A stretch of DNA of 64,000 nt from Poteriospumella lacustris (lineage: Eukaryota; Sar; Chrysophyceae; Chromulinales; Dinobryaceae), in NCBI GenBank assembly GCA_008000375.1, contig SMOI01000119.1:32464-96463 (forward strand), given 5' to 3'. Of the stretch, positions 20,737-30,684 are shown piece by piece. Position numbers and translations under genes: made by a program. The notes beneath the pieces are model-generated. The model had not been told where the DNA came from. It did not search any database and was given only the letters and a program-made list of their open reading frames with translations. Numbering within the stretch: the first letter of the stretch is position 1; each line of letters begins with the position of its first letter.

Positions 20737-22394
20737 ATGGATGACGTTGAAAGAGAACTCGAGAGTATTATTCTTGCTCAACCAATCGATTTGACCGCTC
20801 TTCGAGCCTTCTCAAGGCGGAAAGGCGGATTTCAAAACAATAAGATGCGCATTAGAGTGTGGCCTAAACTTATGGACGTCAACAGATACAAGGTCATGGA
20901 CTTCCGACAAGAAATTGATCCACATCGCGACGATTCCCAAGTACAGTGTGACGTGGAACGATCTCTCTGGAACATCGAAATCATTCAAACATGGAGAGAT
21001 TCGTACCGAGAACGACGGCGGCAAGCGTTATCGGATATCATCGTCTCTATCTTGTGCCGCAACAAGGGTCTCCACTATTATCAGGTATAACTGCATCTAC
21101 TCCTCACACCCATGAATGCTTCAATGGTTTTATCGGTTGATTTGATGTAGGGATTTCATGATATCGTCAGCGTTTTCTTGTTGGTGTTTCAAGACGATCA
21201 TTTGGCCTTCGCTGTATCTGAGCGAGTAGCGTTGAGTTATTTGGTCGATTTCATGCAAAAGGATTTCGAACTGGTTTGTCAGTTCATGAAGATTGTTCTC
21301 GTCATTGTGGAAGCTGCCGACCCTGAACTGCATGCTCATTTGATGGAAGCGAATATGGAGCCATTTTTCGCCACCAGTTGGTTGATCACTTGGTTTTCTC
21401 ACGATATCAAGAGGCTCGACGACGTCGCGCGTTTGTTCGATGCCATCATGTCGTCTCCGCCACTATACATCTACTACATGTCGGCTGCGGTAAGTATTTC
21501 CTATCGTACTCAGTGCAGCCCTTACCCTTGTTGAATCGTGATTTGCCTGGTTCTTGATGTTTTTGTTGTGATGTGCATGCAGTATGTCATCTACCTGCGA
21601 GAAGAGCTACTCGAGACGGAAGCGGACTTCGCCATGATGCACAGCACCTTGGCACGTGCCCCCGAAAAGTTTGGATTTCCCATCGAAACCATCATCGCCT
21701 CTGCCGATGAGTTGATGAAGCTCTTTGACGTGGACGAGATCAAGTCGATTGTGACGGACATCAAGCTCCTGCAACTCATGAACTCGAAAAAGTAAGTGGA
21801 CACGTTGTGTGCTGCTGAACTGGTTTACCCGACGTTGTGCTGATTCAAACGACTGCATCATCGTCCTCTTCCTCCTCTGCCTCTATATGTAGAATCGTTA
21901 GTATCTCTCGGCCGTGCTTTACAAAGACATGGGCAGACTCAGACTGGACATTGCTGCAACAAATGCGGCTCATTCCCAACAAAACATGGCCGTTCAACGC
22001 GAATGTCTTCAAGGTGTTGTGGACAAACGGATGGAATCTCACCTTTCTATCCTCCGCCAAACTACGCACGTTGGAACAGCAGAAAAAGAAAGAAAACCAG
22101 AACCACGTGTTTCAAAGCCGTCAAGAACAGTTGCTGAACAATGCCGCCAAAGCCAAGGCCAATGCAAAAGCCGCCGTCGAAGTGGAACCATCGGTCATCG
22201 ACTACGTTCTCGGGGCCGTCGACGAAGTCATGTATGTCATGTACATTAACGCACGGATGTTGCGCAATCGCTATGAGAAAAGTGAACGATACGTCAATAT
22301 TGCCGTCTACAAGAGCCTGCTCGTATCCATAACAGTCGTTGTCAGCGGATCCATGCTGTACTCGTGGTGGAACGGAAGCCACAAACTGCAATGA
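20737..22394 (+). CDS. TBC1D20-like: TBC1D20-like Rab GTPase-activating protein
   Basis: Four exons fit GT-AG ends and phase: 20737-21084, 21151-21489, 21583-21791 and 21893-22394, giving 465 residues. The TBC domain stimulates GTP hydrolysis by a Rab. In the TBC1D20/Gyp8 family the target is Rab1/Ypt1 at the ER. The catalytic dual finger is visible: Arg75 in CDVERSLW and Gln116 in GLHYYQGFHD. The GFHDIVSVFLLVF stretch and the late WTNGWNL segment are typical of TBC1D20. A C-terminal hydrophobic helix (about VSITVVVSGSMLYSWW) acts as a membrane anchor, as in TBC1D20. The stop is TGA at 22392-22394. It converges on the LOG gene. The 5' and 3' parts have a dead copy at 18.5-19.1 kb. Confidence 0.92.
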
Positions 22395-22701
22395 ACACGA
22401 AGAACGACCCCGCCACCTGGATTGGCTGCTTTTTTCCTTCCTATCAATTTTCTTACGCAAAGAAATGAATCGCATTTCCCTACACGTCACCCGCATGACT
22501 TCGCTCAGGTGGACAGGTGGACAAGTGGACTGATGAAAACAATCTGCTGTGAGTTAACATCTAAATTATATAAATATGTATAGTTCTGTTGATATTCGCT
22601 CACTCGCTCAAATGAAAGAAGAGGGCGGGCGAACAATAAAATACGATTCAACGATGTATGATGATGGATGTACGCTGACGATACCTACACTGAACATCTA
22701 T
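22395..22701. other. Short intergenic region between converging TBC and LOG genes
   Basis: AT-rich 3' flanks of both genes, including an AATAAA at about 22635. Nothing else is seen. Confidence 0.5.
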
Positions 22702-23478
22702 CTACTTACGAAGCTGGAGCTTGAGACCAAGCAAAAGCCCAACACTCAAACAAGCACTGCCCACCATAACCAATTGCAGCAAATTCGTGGATGTCGATTG
22801 GTTGTTCACGGGTTCATTGTTGGCCAACGATCCGCCGTACTTTTCCGACGCCAAGTCGCCGTATTCCACAAGGTCGCGCTTCTTGCTACGAGCAGAGTTG
22901 GCAGGCTTGGGGCGGTTGAACTCCTCAACGCAGTAATTCAAAGCACCTTCGACAGTAGTTTCCACACGGAAGAAGTGCGCGACAGGCATATACAACAAGC
23001 CTTCATCGAATGCTCGTTGTAATTGGGCGATGAATCCATCGTAGAAGCCATCGAGGTTGACGAGGCAAATGGGCTTGTCATCGACACCTTTCATGCTCAA
23101 CGAACGTGAGCAAACGACGTCCCAGAACTCATCAAAGGTCCCAACGCCACCAGGCATGACAATCAAGCAATCGCTTTCCTCAAAGAGTGCGTCTTTACGC
23201 TCGTTGAGTCCATGACCGTTGGTGATCACCAAGTCGGTAATCTTCACGTCTTCCTTCGCGTCCACAATGAAGGTGCGATGGATGACACCCTTGATTTTTC
23301 CGTTTTTGCTACGAGCACCCTCATTGAGGTAGCCCATCACGCCTGTACTGCCAGCACCGTTGACACAAACGAAACCGCGCTCAGCAATCAAGGCACCGAG
23401 GCGGAAAGCTTCATCGCAAATCTTCTGCGAAGTAGTCTTTGCAGAGCTTCCGAACACACCAACACGAAACTGCATCAT
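22702..23478 (-). CDS. LOG-like: LOG-family (lysine-decarboxylase-like) phosphoribohydrolase with C-terminal membrane anchor
   Basis: This intronless 258-residue protein starts with ATG at 23478-23476 and ends with TAG at 22704-22702. The LOG family cleaves nucleoside 5'-monophosphates, in plants cytokinin ribotides to free cytokinin. The Rossmann-like nucleotide site NGAGSTGVMG (about residues 40-49), the ERK motif (93-95) and the catalytic MPGGVGTFDEF motif (108-118, Glu117) are complete. Known LOG proteins are soluble and usually about 200 residues. Here a polar linker (about 195-230) leads into a hydrophobic helix, LVMVGSACLSVGLLLGL, and a basic end, the layout of a tail-anchored protein. 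Whether the substrate is a cytokinin precursor cannot be told. Confidence 0.92.
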   Translation of the reverse strand: MMQFRVGVFGSSAKTTSQKICDEAFRLGALIAERGFVCVNGAGSTGVMGYLNEGARSKNGKIKGVIHRTFIVDAKEDVKITDLVITNGHGLNERKDALFEESDCLIVMPGGVGTFDEFWDVVCSRSLSMKGVDDKPICLVNLDGFYDGFIAQLQRAFDEGLLYMPVAHFFRVETTVEGALNYCVEEFNRPKPANSARSKKRDLVEYGDLASEKYGGSLANNEPVNNQSTSTNLLQLVMVGSACLSVGLLLGLKLQLRK

Positions 23479-23838
23479 GATATCCAATCAGTAGAGGAAT
23501 ACGAAATGATTTTACTCATGTATAGAGTAAACAATACAGACAGTCTGTAGGACGGGAATGGTCCAATGTCAACCAATGATGTTCTGTACTTAACCTCATG
23601 TAATAAATCAGTAGTAGTGTTATTTGATAGAAACTATATGTACAGAGACGTTTCAGTTTATAGCCGTTCCAGTTCTTGTGGATGTTCTGTCCCGAACACG
23701 AAGAACTTGAGAACGAATCTGTCAGCAAAAATGCAGATCTGACAGTCTGATGCGAAATCGAGCCTCATACTGTTGAAATATATCTCATATTCTCATTTTA
23801 TTCTGTTGCGAAGAGATCCAGGAGAGCGAAATAGTCCA
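23479..23838. other. Divergent upstream region of LOG and yellow-like genes
   Basis: AT-rich sequence. The first 45 bases match the right end of the relic (19070-19105). No gene is seen. Confidence 0.5.
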
Positions 23839-25203
23839 ATGTTTGCACAATTCATCCTGCGCACCTTATTGTGCATGGCCTTGCTCTTGGCCTGTGAAAC
23901 TACGACACAGGATTCATTTCAGCTACAGATTGTTGCTGAATTCGTCACCGTTGACTATTTATGGGACAGTAATCATAGTCGATCTCTCTATGAGGAGACA
24001 GGACAATTCGTTGTTGCAAACAATGTCATCGCCGGAATCAAAGTATCTCAAGACAACGACATATTCGTGTCAGTGCCACGATGGATGTCCGGCGTTCCAT
24101 CGTCCTTAAACAAGCTGGTCTCAAATCCCAATGGTCCTGGCTATGTATTGTCGCCATGGCCAAGCTGGGACTTCAACGCCGTCGGCACTGGAACACTTCA
24201 GTATTCACAGTCGTTCATCATTGATTCAAGAAACTGCATGTGGATTGCCGAAGTGGGGAGGACAAACTTCTATGATGCAAACCCTTCACTTGTAACCACA
24301 GGCAAAGCTGGTATCATTGTGGTCAATATCAGCACCGGGGCTGTCTTGGATACGTATTACTTCCCTCCGTCGGTGGTGTCGTACAATGCATCCTTTGTCA
24401 ACGACATCGTATTGGATGAGATCCACGGTTACGCTTATTTATCTAATACCTGGGGAGAAGGAGGGATTATTGTCTTTGATGTGAGCAACCGTCAGTCTCA
24501 TATGTTCTCTGGTCCGTCCACACAACGAAACACATCTTACGATTTCTGTGTCAACGGCATCTGCTACGGAACAGATGGCGTGGGAGCAAGTCCATCTGAT
24601 GGTATCGCTCTTTCTGCAGATTGTAGTGTTCTTTATTGGTCTTCCGTCCAAGGAGTTGGTTTGTATAGCATCAACACCACGTTCCTCCACGACTTCACCA
24701 TGTCCAATGCGGACTTTCAATCGAAGGTTGTCTTCATCGGATACAAACGTGGATGTTCGGATGGTTTGCTGTTTCTGAATGGTAACCTTTTCTATGGAAA
24801 TTTGCAGCAAAGCTCGGTCGTTGTCGCGGAGGGTATCAGTACACAAGCCCTCTCTGTGACCGTCGAATCCGAATCGGCACAGAAGTTACTCAACTGGATC
24901 GACACCTTTTCGCTCGATTTCAATGAAGAGAATTCCTTTTATTTCACGGCGAATCGTCTAAACTTGTTCTTCTCTGCTAGTATGGATTTTACTGGTCAAA
25001 GTGGTGCAAACTTTCGTATCTACAAGGCGTCCTTGGTGGCCTCCACTTCTTCGTCGTCTTCATCGAAGTCGACTCTGTCCGTGGGCGCCATCGTCGGCAT
25101 CGTTGTTGGGTCTGTCCTGTTCTTCATATTATCCATCGCATATGTGAAATTCTTCCATCGGAAGCGAAACATCGAAGAGAAGACACTTCTCCAGGTGGTT
25201 TAG
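23839..25203 (+). CDS. Yellow/major royal jelly protein (MRJP) family, type I membrane protein
   Basis: The start ATG at 23839 gives 454 residues; an upstream in-frame TTG at 23773 is not preferred because 23839 begins a clean signal peptide (MFAQFILRTLLCMALLLAC). The body reads like an MRJP beta-propeller: IFVSVPRWMSGVPSSLN, a downstream SPWPSW, SFIIDSRNCMWIAEVG, VNDIVLDEIHGYAYLSNT and PSDGIALSADCSVLYWS. It has several N-glycosylation sequons. After a Ser-rich stalk, a C-terminal helix (VGAIVGIVVGSVLFFILSIAYV) and a basic tail anchor it, so it should display the propeller outside the cell. The family is best known from insects and is patchy in bacteria, fungi and protists. Ligand unknown. 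Confidence 0.85.
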   Translation: MFAQFILRTLLCMALLLACETTTQDSFQLQIVAEFVTVDYLWDSNHSRSLYEETGQFVVANNVIAGIKVSQDNDIFVSVPRWMSGVPSSLNKLVSNPNGPGYVLSPWPSWDFNAVGTGTLQYSQSFIIDSRNCMWIAEVGRTNFYDANPSLVTTGKAGIIVVNISTGAVLDTYYFPPSVVSYNASFVNDIVLDEIHGYAYLSNTWGEGGIIVFDVSNRQSHMFSGPSTQRNTSYDFCVNGICYGTDGVGASPSDGIALSADCSVLYWSSVQGVGLYSINTTFLHDFTMSNADFQSKVVFIGYKRGCSDGLLFLNGNLFYGNLQQSSVVVAEGISTQALSVTVESESAQKLLNWIDTFSLDFNEENSFYFTANRLNLFFSASMDFTGQSGANFRIYKASLVASTSSSSSSKSTLSVGAIVGIVVGSVLFFILSIAYVKFFHRKRNIEEKTLLQVV

Positions 25204-25907
25204 GGTTTAGACCCTTCGCCTTTTTTTGCGGTAATGCAACTGTGATGGCGCCTATTTTGTAAGAACACCTCACCTTGCCTAACCAATTCCTCTTCATAAC
25301 TCTCAGTAATGAGCTTGCCTGATGCAATGTCGCCTGTGTTTGTGTGTGGGTGCGTGTGGGGCAATGTGGGGTGTGGGGGTAATCTTGAAAAGGCGTTACA
25401 ATTTTGGTGCTCACGCGAGGAATCGCCGTCATCGTCGCCGCGTCACCTCGCCAACCAACCGCCGCCCAGTGTTGGGTGCGGGTGTGCGGGCCGCAGCCCG
25501 CATGCGGCCGCAACCCGCATGCGGCCGCACCCGCATCCGTAACGCCCAAGGTGCGGGTCTGTGCGGGTGACCGTTGGAGTGCGAATAGCCCGGGATAGAG
25601 TGGATAGAGTAACTATTCGCTGACGAAGGACAACAACTGAAACGTTTTTATGATGGAAAAATGCACACCCGCACGACCCGCACGCACCCGCACATGTGCG
25701 GATGTTTTTTGACCCGCACCCGCCCGCACCCGCACACGGTTTTTGTACACCCGCATACAACACTGCCGCCGCCATCATCTTCGTTCCCCATTCCTGTGCA
25801 TCTTCATTCATGGTCCATCTCCCACATGATTTCACATTTCACATCCTTCTTCACACACGTTGAGAATCAATTCACTGACGCTTGTGTTTGGTTCGTGAAG
25901 AAAATTC
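25204..25907. other. Intergenic region with GC-rich palindromic repeats
   Basis: It holds the repeat cluster listed at 25480-25760 and the 5' flank of the translin-TRAX gene. No gene is seen. Confidence 0.6.
25480..25760. repeat. Clustered GTGCGGG / CCCGCAC repeats with embedded palindromes
   Basis: At 25491-25540 a 17-base unit (CGCARCCCGCATGCGGC) repeats about 2.3 times, and each unit contains the palindrome CCGCATGCGG. From 25660 to 25755, CCCGCAC-type repeats surround CCGCACATGTGCGG. The left part also carries the G-rich complement, so the halves could pair in part. This looks like subterminal repeats of a small transposable element or a structured spacer; no flanking target duplication was recognised. 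Confidence 0.6.
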
Positions 25908-25997
25908 ATGCTCCATTGCCTTCGACGTCTACCAGTGATCAGTCACAACATACGTCCGTTGCAGTCTTCTGTCCACAAACTGAGCACTTATCAAGCC

Positions 25998-27558
25998 ATG
26001 TCCTCGCTTCCAGTCATTCCAACGAAAAAGATTTCATCCGCTGGATTAACTCTGCATGAAAAGCTGAACTTGACCTGCAGTAAGATCGAAGCTTCTCTGG
26101 AGGAGAACCAGGAGGATGCCTTCAAAGCGGTAGGTGTTAGATCCTTGCGATCACATGACCCGTCCAGTGTTAAAAGATAGCACTCTTTTAGATTCGCTCC
26201 GTGGCGAGCGCCAACCAAGACTTGCTGCCACTCATTCGGGAGGGCGACCTGGCGAAGGCCACCACTGTGATCGAAGAAAACGGACGAGTTTTGGCACAGG
26301 TAAACAGTGATGTACAGTTATGCGTATACGCGAAACAGGTGATTGTCATGAAAGGGTTGTCGATATATAGCTACTTTCGGTGGTTGGCAACGATGGAAAC
26401 AAACGCGAGAACAAATTGGCCTTCCACTTGGAGCGCTTCGGGACCGCTCACATGCTGGTGGACTTCTTCGCCACCGGCAAACTCACTGCGCCCAAGGACA
26501 CGCCCTTGTGCAACGACGAAGAATACATCGCAGCCGCCATTGGATGGGCACAAGAACTGTCACGCTATGCCTTGCATCGTGCAATTGATGGTGAAACTGC
26601 GTCCGTCGAGTTGGTACGATGTGCACTGACCGAGCTGCATCAGGTCCTCTTGACCTTCGACTTCCGCAACGGCGCCCTGCGTCGTCGGTACGATGGAATG
26701 AAATATTTCGTGAAATCGGTGGAGGATATCGCTTACGAGTTGAGCTTGTTACCCGGCGAAGCGTCGATGTTGCTGTTCCAAGACGGTGTTCCCGGTGCTG
26801 ACAATGGGCATGCCACGCCCGCCGCTACGGCGGCGGCGGCGGCTGCTGCTACCGACGGTGGAGCCATTGAACCGGCCGCAACCGTTTGGAAGTACATCGA
26901 CGGAGAAGCGATCCAAGCGATTCAGCAACGTATGGCCGCCTTCGACCAGCAACGTGAATTCGTCATCAAGGAAGCCCGCGACATTCAGAAGCTCAGCAAA
27001 CAGGCGGTCTTCTCCGTTATTCGCGGACAAAACGATGCCGCACGTCAGAAGCTATCGGCTTCCTTGAAAATCATTGAACGTCTCTTTGTCATTGTCAATG
27101 CGCACCCAACGTTGCGCCCAGGTTCTTTCAGTGGGGCCCTGGAAGAATGGTGTGAAGCTCAAATGTTGTTGGACTGGTGCGAGAAGAAGACCATCCCGGA
27201 CATCTCCGATTTGCCCTGTGCGCTCAATGCCGCCGAATACATCGGTGGCTTGTCCGATTTCACAGGGGAATTGGGTCGTTTGGCGGTGATGTTGGCGGCC
27301 AAGCGTGAACTGGCGGCCGTACGCGAGATCATGGAAGTGGACCTGTTGATCTTCGACACGATCGCACGGGTCAACAACCAAGGCAACAACTTCCACAAGA
27401 AACTGGAAGCCGTGCAAACGAATTTGAAGAAGATTGAGAGCTTAGTCTTTGAGTTAACGATTATGGAACGTTCAGGTCGCATGAAGAAACGTATGCGCTT
27501 GGGTGACGATGGGAGCAGTGCTGCAGGGCCTGGTGCCGGTGCCGCGTCTGACGAATAA
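25998..27558 (+). CDS. TSN-TSNAX fusion: Translin-TRAX fusion protein (C3PO-like on one chain)
   Basis: Three exons, 25998-26129, 26192-26299 and 26371-27558, all phase 0, give 475 residues. An in-frame ATG at 25908 would add 30 residues resembling a weak mitochondrial presequence. The first half matches translin: ...EYIAAAIGWAQELSRYALHR... and GALRRRYDGMKYFVKSVEDIAYELS. The second half matches TRAX: EARDIQKLSKQAVFSVIR, then LEEWCEAQMLLDW (residues 337-349) and YIGGLSDFTGELGRL (370-384). These line up with the EYVEA and DLTGE segments that hold the acidic nuclease site of TRAX. Elsewhere translin and TRAX are separate genes whose products form the C3PO RNase. Both modules lie in one uninterrupted exon, so the fusion does not depend on a splice guess. 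An Ala-rich linker (about 26818-26880) separates them. Confidence 0.88.
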
Positions 27559-27859
27559 ATTGTCTTGGCCAGACAAACCACATGCGGTATTGTAAAGCTC
27601 GAATGGCCCGTGTTTCATGTGACCAATGCCCCCCCCCCCCGCCGCGTATTCTCTGTGTCCGTCGTTATATGGCACCCCTTCTCGCACCACAGCGAGATTC
27701 TGCTTGTTTGCGTGTCGATGGCACGGCGATCGAGTGATCATCGCTCGCTCGCTCGTCGGTTGTCGTTGTTTGTCGTATTTTGTCCATGTAAGAGGCCATG
27801 CATAAGGCGTAAGGAAGAGGATTTACACACTACTAGATGAGCATAGAACGCTGTCATAG
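27559..27859. other. Intergenic between converging genes
   Basis: It contains a C10 run at about 27628-27641 and short ATCGCTCGCTCG repeats near 27740. No gene is seen. Confidence 0.5.
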
Positions 27860-30083
27860 TCACAGGGCGCCGGTCGATCGGATGGTCTTCGTGGGCGGTT
27901 CACTGTCCGTGAAGTCCGAGGGCAGTGGTCGCTTCGTCGACGACGACGAGAACGATGACACGAGGGCGAGGGAGTTCTGCTGGGTGATGTGCTCGACGAC
28001 CATGGTGAGGAACTCCATCGTCACGGACTTCTCCGCAGCACCTGGTGGGAGCGGCGGCGGTAGTGTCGGTCTCATGAAGTAAGAGGTCGTAGGAGGAAGA
28101 GGCACAGGAGGGGGAGGGACCACTACGTCTGTGGCGACAGGGTGAGCATCCGCAGTAGCAGCCGGGGCGGGGACCGCGGTAGCATGACCATTCTCGCCCT
28201 GGGCATCCTTGATGGTCTTCGCTTCGACGTCGTCCACAGCAGCGTGGATGGGTGGACGTGGTGGTGACTCTGTCGACAGATCGTCTGGGTGTAAGCTTTG
28301 CAGAGCTCGCAGCAACGCGTTGGGATTCGGCATCGGGTCAACGACCGGCTCTTGCTTCACGACGATCGCCGAAGATGCCGGAGCGTGCTGACCACCTGAC
28401 TGCAGGTCGACGTTGGATCCATCTGCAGGCGGTTGACCGTCACCTGCTGCAGCGGTGGACGTCTGTGGTTGACCGTCACCATCGTGGTGACCGTCCTCCG
28501 CGGAGCTGGTTACCACCTTCGCGGACGACGACGACGACGATGAAGACGACGGCCGCGTGGACTGCTGCAGCAGATTCAACGAGGCGATGGCTCCGCCCGA
28601 TAGTGACGAGGCTTTGATTGCATCGATATCTTCCGTGCTGCTTTGATGATGAGAGGAGGAGCTGGCACCATGGTATGCGGTGGGGCCATCAGCGGTCGCT
28701 TCGACGGTCTCCTTCAACAAACGGTTATTGGCGGCTTCCAGCATCGTAAACAACGCGGTGGTCTCCATGGCAATCGGACCACGCAGTTGTCCCTTCAGAA
28801 ACGAGGTTGTTGCGTCACGACGCATGTTGTAGAAAAGACGATGTCGTTTGAGACGTTGCTCGGTGGCGTCACTGACTTTGTCGTTACGACCACCGCTGCT
28901 GTTGCTGTTGCTGTTGCTGGTCGCGGGAGACTCCAGATACGATGGCGTGTCGGCCATCAGCGAAGTGAACAGAGGTAGAAACGTATTCGAAGCATCCTTG
29001 TAGACGGCAGGAACCTCGTAAAGGAAACCTAAATCGATCAAGGAGACGGGAGTCGTTGTTGAAGCTTTGGCTTGTACTGCCGCGCGCATGGTCTGCACCC
29101 ACTTGGCCAACGATAACTCTTCAAACGACGAGAAAATTGGCGACGAAGCGATCAAACCTGCCAGCACCGACGATTGGTCATGATACAGCTGATCAGAATC
29201 TCCTGTCTTATCTGTTGCTGCCGTTGCTGGAGGCTGCGCTGAGCTGCTGGTCGAAGGTGCAGCTGTCGCAGTGGCAGCAGCAGCAGCAGCAGCAGTAGAA
29301 GCAGCAGAGGAAGCATTTGAATACGGTGCGTGATCTGTCGCATTCACAAACATCACAGTTCTCCATGACACGCGGAAGGGAGGGCTATCGAAGTAGCCGA
29401 CCGGGTGAAAGACATCGTTTTGGAACCAGGTGCTTAGCACATGTGGGTACTTGATGCCGGAGATGCTTTGTCGCGAGTGATCGCTCAGCATGAGCAGTGT
29501 GATGCCAAAGCAGAAGTTGATGCTGGAGTCTCGTAATCGTTTGGAAGAGCGTAGACGACATAACCAAGCAGATGCTTCAGAATTGAATTCGAACATGACC
29601 TTGTGCAACACGCCGTGTTCCAGCCCGATGGGTTCGAATTTTCGCACAACTCGCCCCCAATACATGTCTGCTTCGTTTTGTTCATGATTTGAAAGGGATC
29701 CGGTCAATTCACTTCCTTTCAGAGGCTTGTAGATAGTGGGAACGGCCTCGAATGCACGAAATTCACCAACACAGCAGAGTTTGTCGATAGCTTCCCGCAT
29801 GTTCACGGTTTCAGCGCATGAAGGTGGCACCAATGCATTCACCATGACGCGTAGTGGCTTTCCACAAGGAACATCGTTCCCGTGACATTCACCACAAGAA
29901 GGAAAGCATTGGATGTACCTCATGCCGGTCGCCGAACTACACCGAAAGAACAACACGATTAAGATTATGTCACGATCACCGTTCAGAAACGACCAGTGCC
30001 TACCCTTTATGCAGATATGATGGCCTGAAGGACGCACTGTCCTCGAAAACCACTGAAAATTCCACTTCTGACTGGATACTCAT
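27860..30083 (-). CDS. Unrecognised protein, possibly nuclear
   Basis: Two exons, 30083-30004 and 29936-27860, join in phase 2 and give 718 residues. The first exon encodes MSIQSEVEFSVVFEDSASF and joins directly to a cysteine cluster, CFPSCGECHGNDVPC (CxxxCxxC..C), followed by a conserved-looking globular region to about residue 230 (MYWGRVVRKFEPIGLEHG, HKVMFEFNSEASAWLCRLR). The rest is low complexity (Ala, Ser, Pro, Gln) with a SUMOylation consensus VKQEP and a basic TKRPLPSDF...PPTKTIRS end. This layout, a folded N-terminal domain and disordered C-terminus with a KxE site, resembles transcription regulators, but I recognise no family. The start is chosen as the first ATG in the in-phase upstream exon; more upstream exons are possible. 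Confidence 0.65.
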
Positions 30084-30684
30084 CTCGTAGCCTTCTGTTC
30101 AGCTGGGAGGAGCCAATATTGCTCTCAGAACGAACTTTTCGTCCGAAAATGTCCACCGATGGAAAACTCCCCGTGTGGCAACCACTCTTTGCAAATCTAC
30201 GTCCTTGTACGACCACACGGTAACCGTCTTGACAATAGCAAAAGCAAATTGTTGGACGATGATTGCCCATGGTATGTTCTTATCCAAAACAACTGCCGGC
30301 TCTGGCCTGGAGCCTGGAGGCCTGAAGCGACCACCCACAAGAAAAGCCGCTCTACACTTTCACAAAAATGACGTACATAGGCGACACTCTATGTCAGATT
30401 TATGGTTCACATATTGTTCCAATGTTAGTACATAGCGTATCTTTTGTTTTGTTTTGTTTTGGCAAACCTATCGAAACCTCCTATGCAACGCAACTCTTAC
30501 CCCCCTCCACGAATTGGCTGCCCTTATGGTACAAGAGACAATCGTACACAGCGTCCATTACCTCTGATAATACATGAGAATAATAGACTCTAGACGCAGC
30601 CCGAACAGGACACACATATAGTGGGTTTGAACCATTTGTTACACACAGTACAGTCGATGCAACCCTTTCCTCGTCTATCCGTAT
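30084..30684. other. Intergenic: upstream of unknown nuclear-like gene, downstream of ALG3
   Basis: Two short frames on the minus strand (30099-30338 and 30007-30270) overlap exon 1 or its leader and show no family resemblance. A GTTTT tandem lies at about 30447-30462. Confidence 0.5.
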
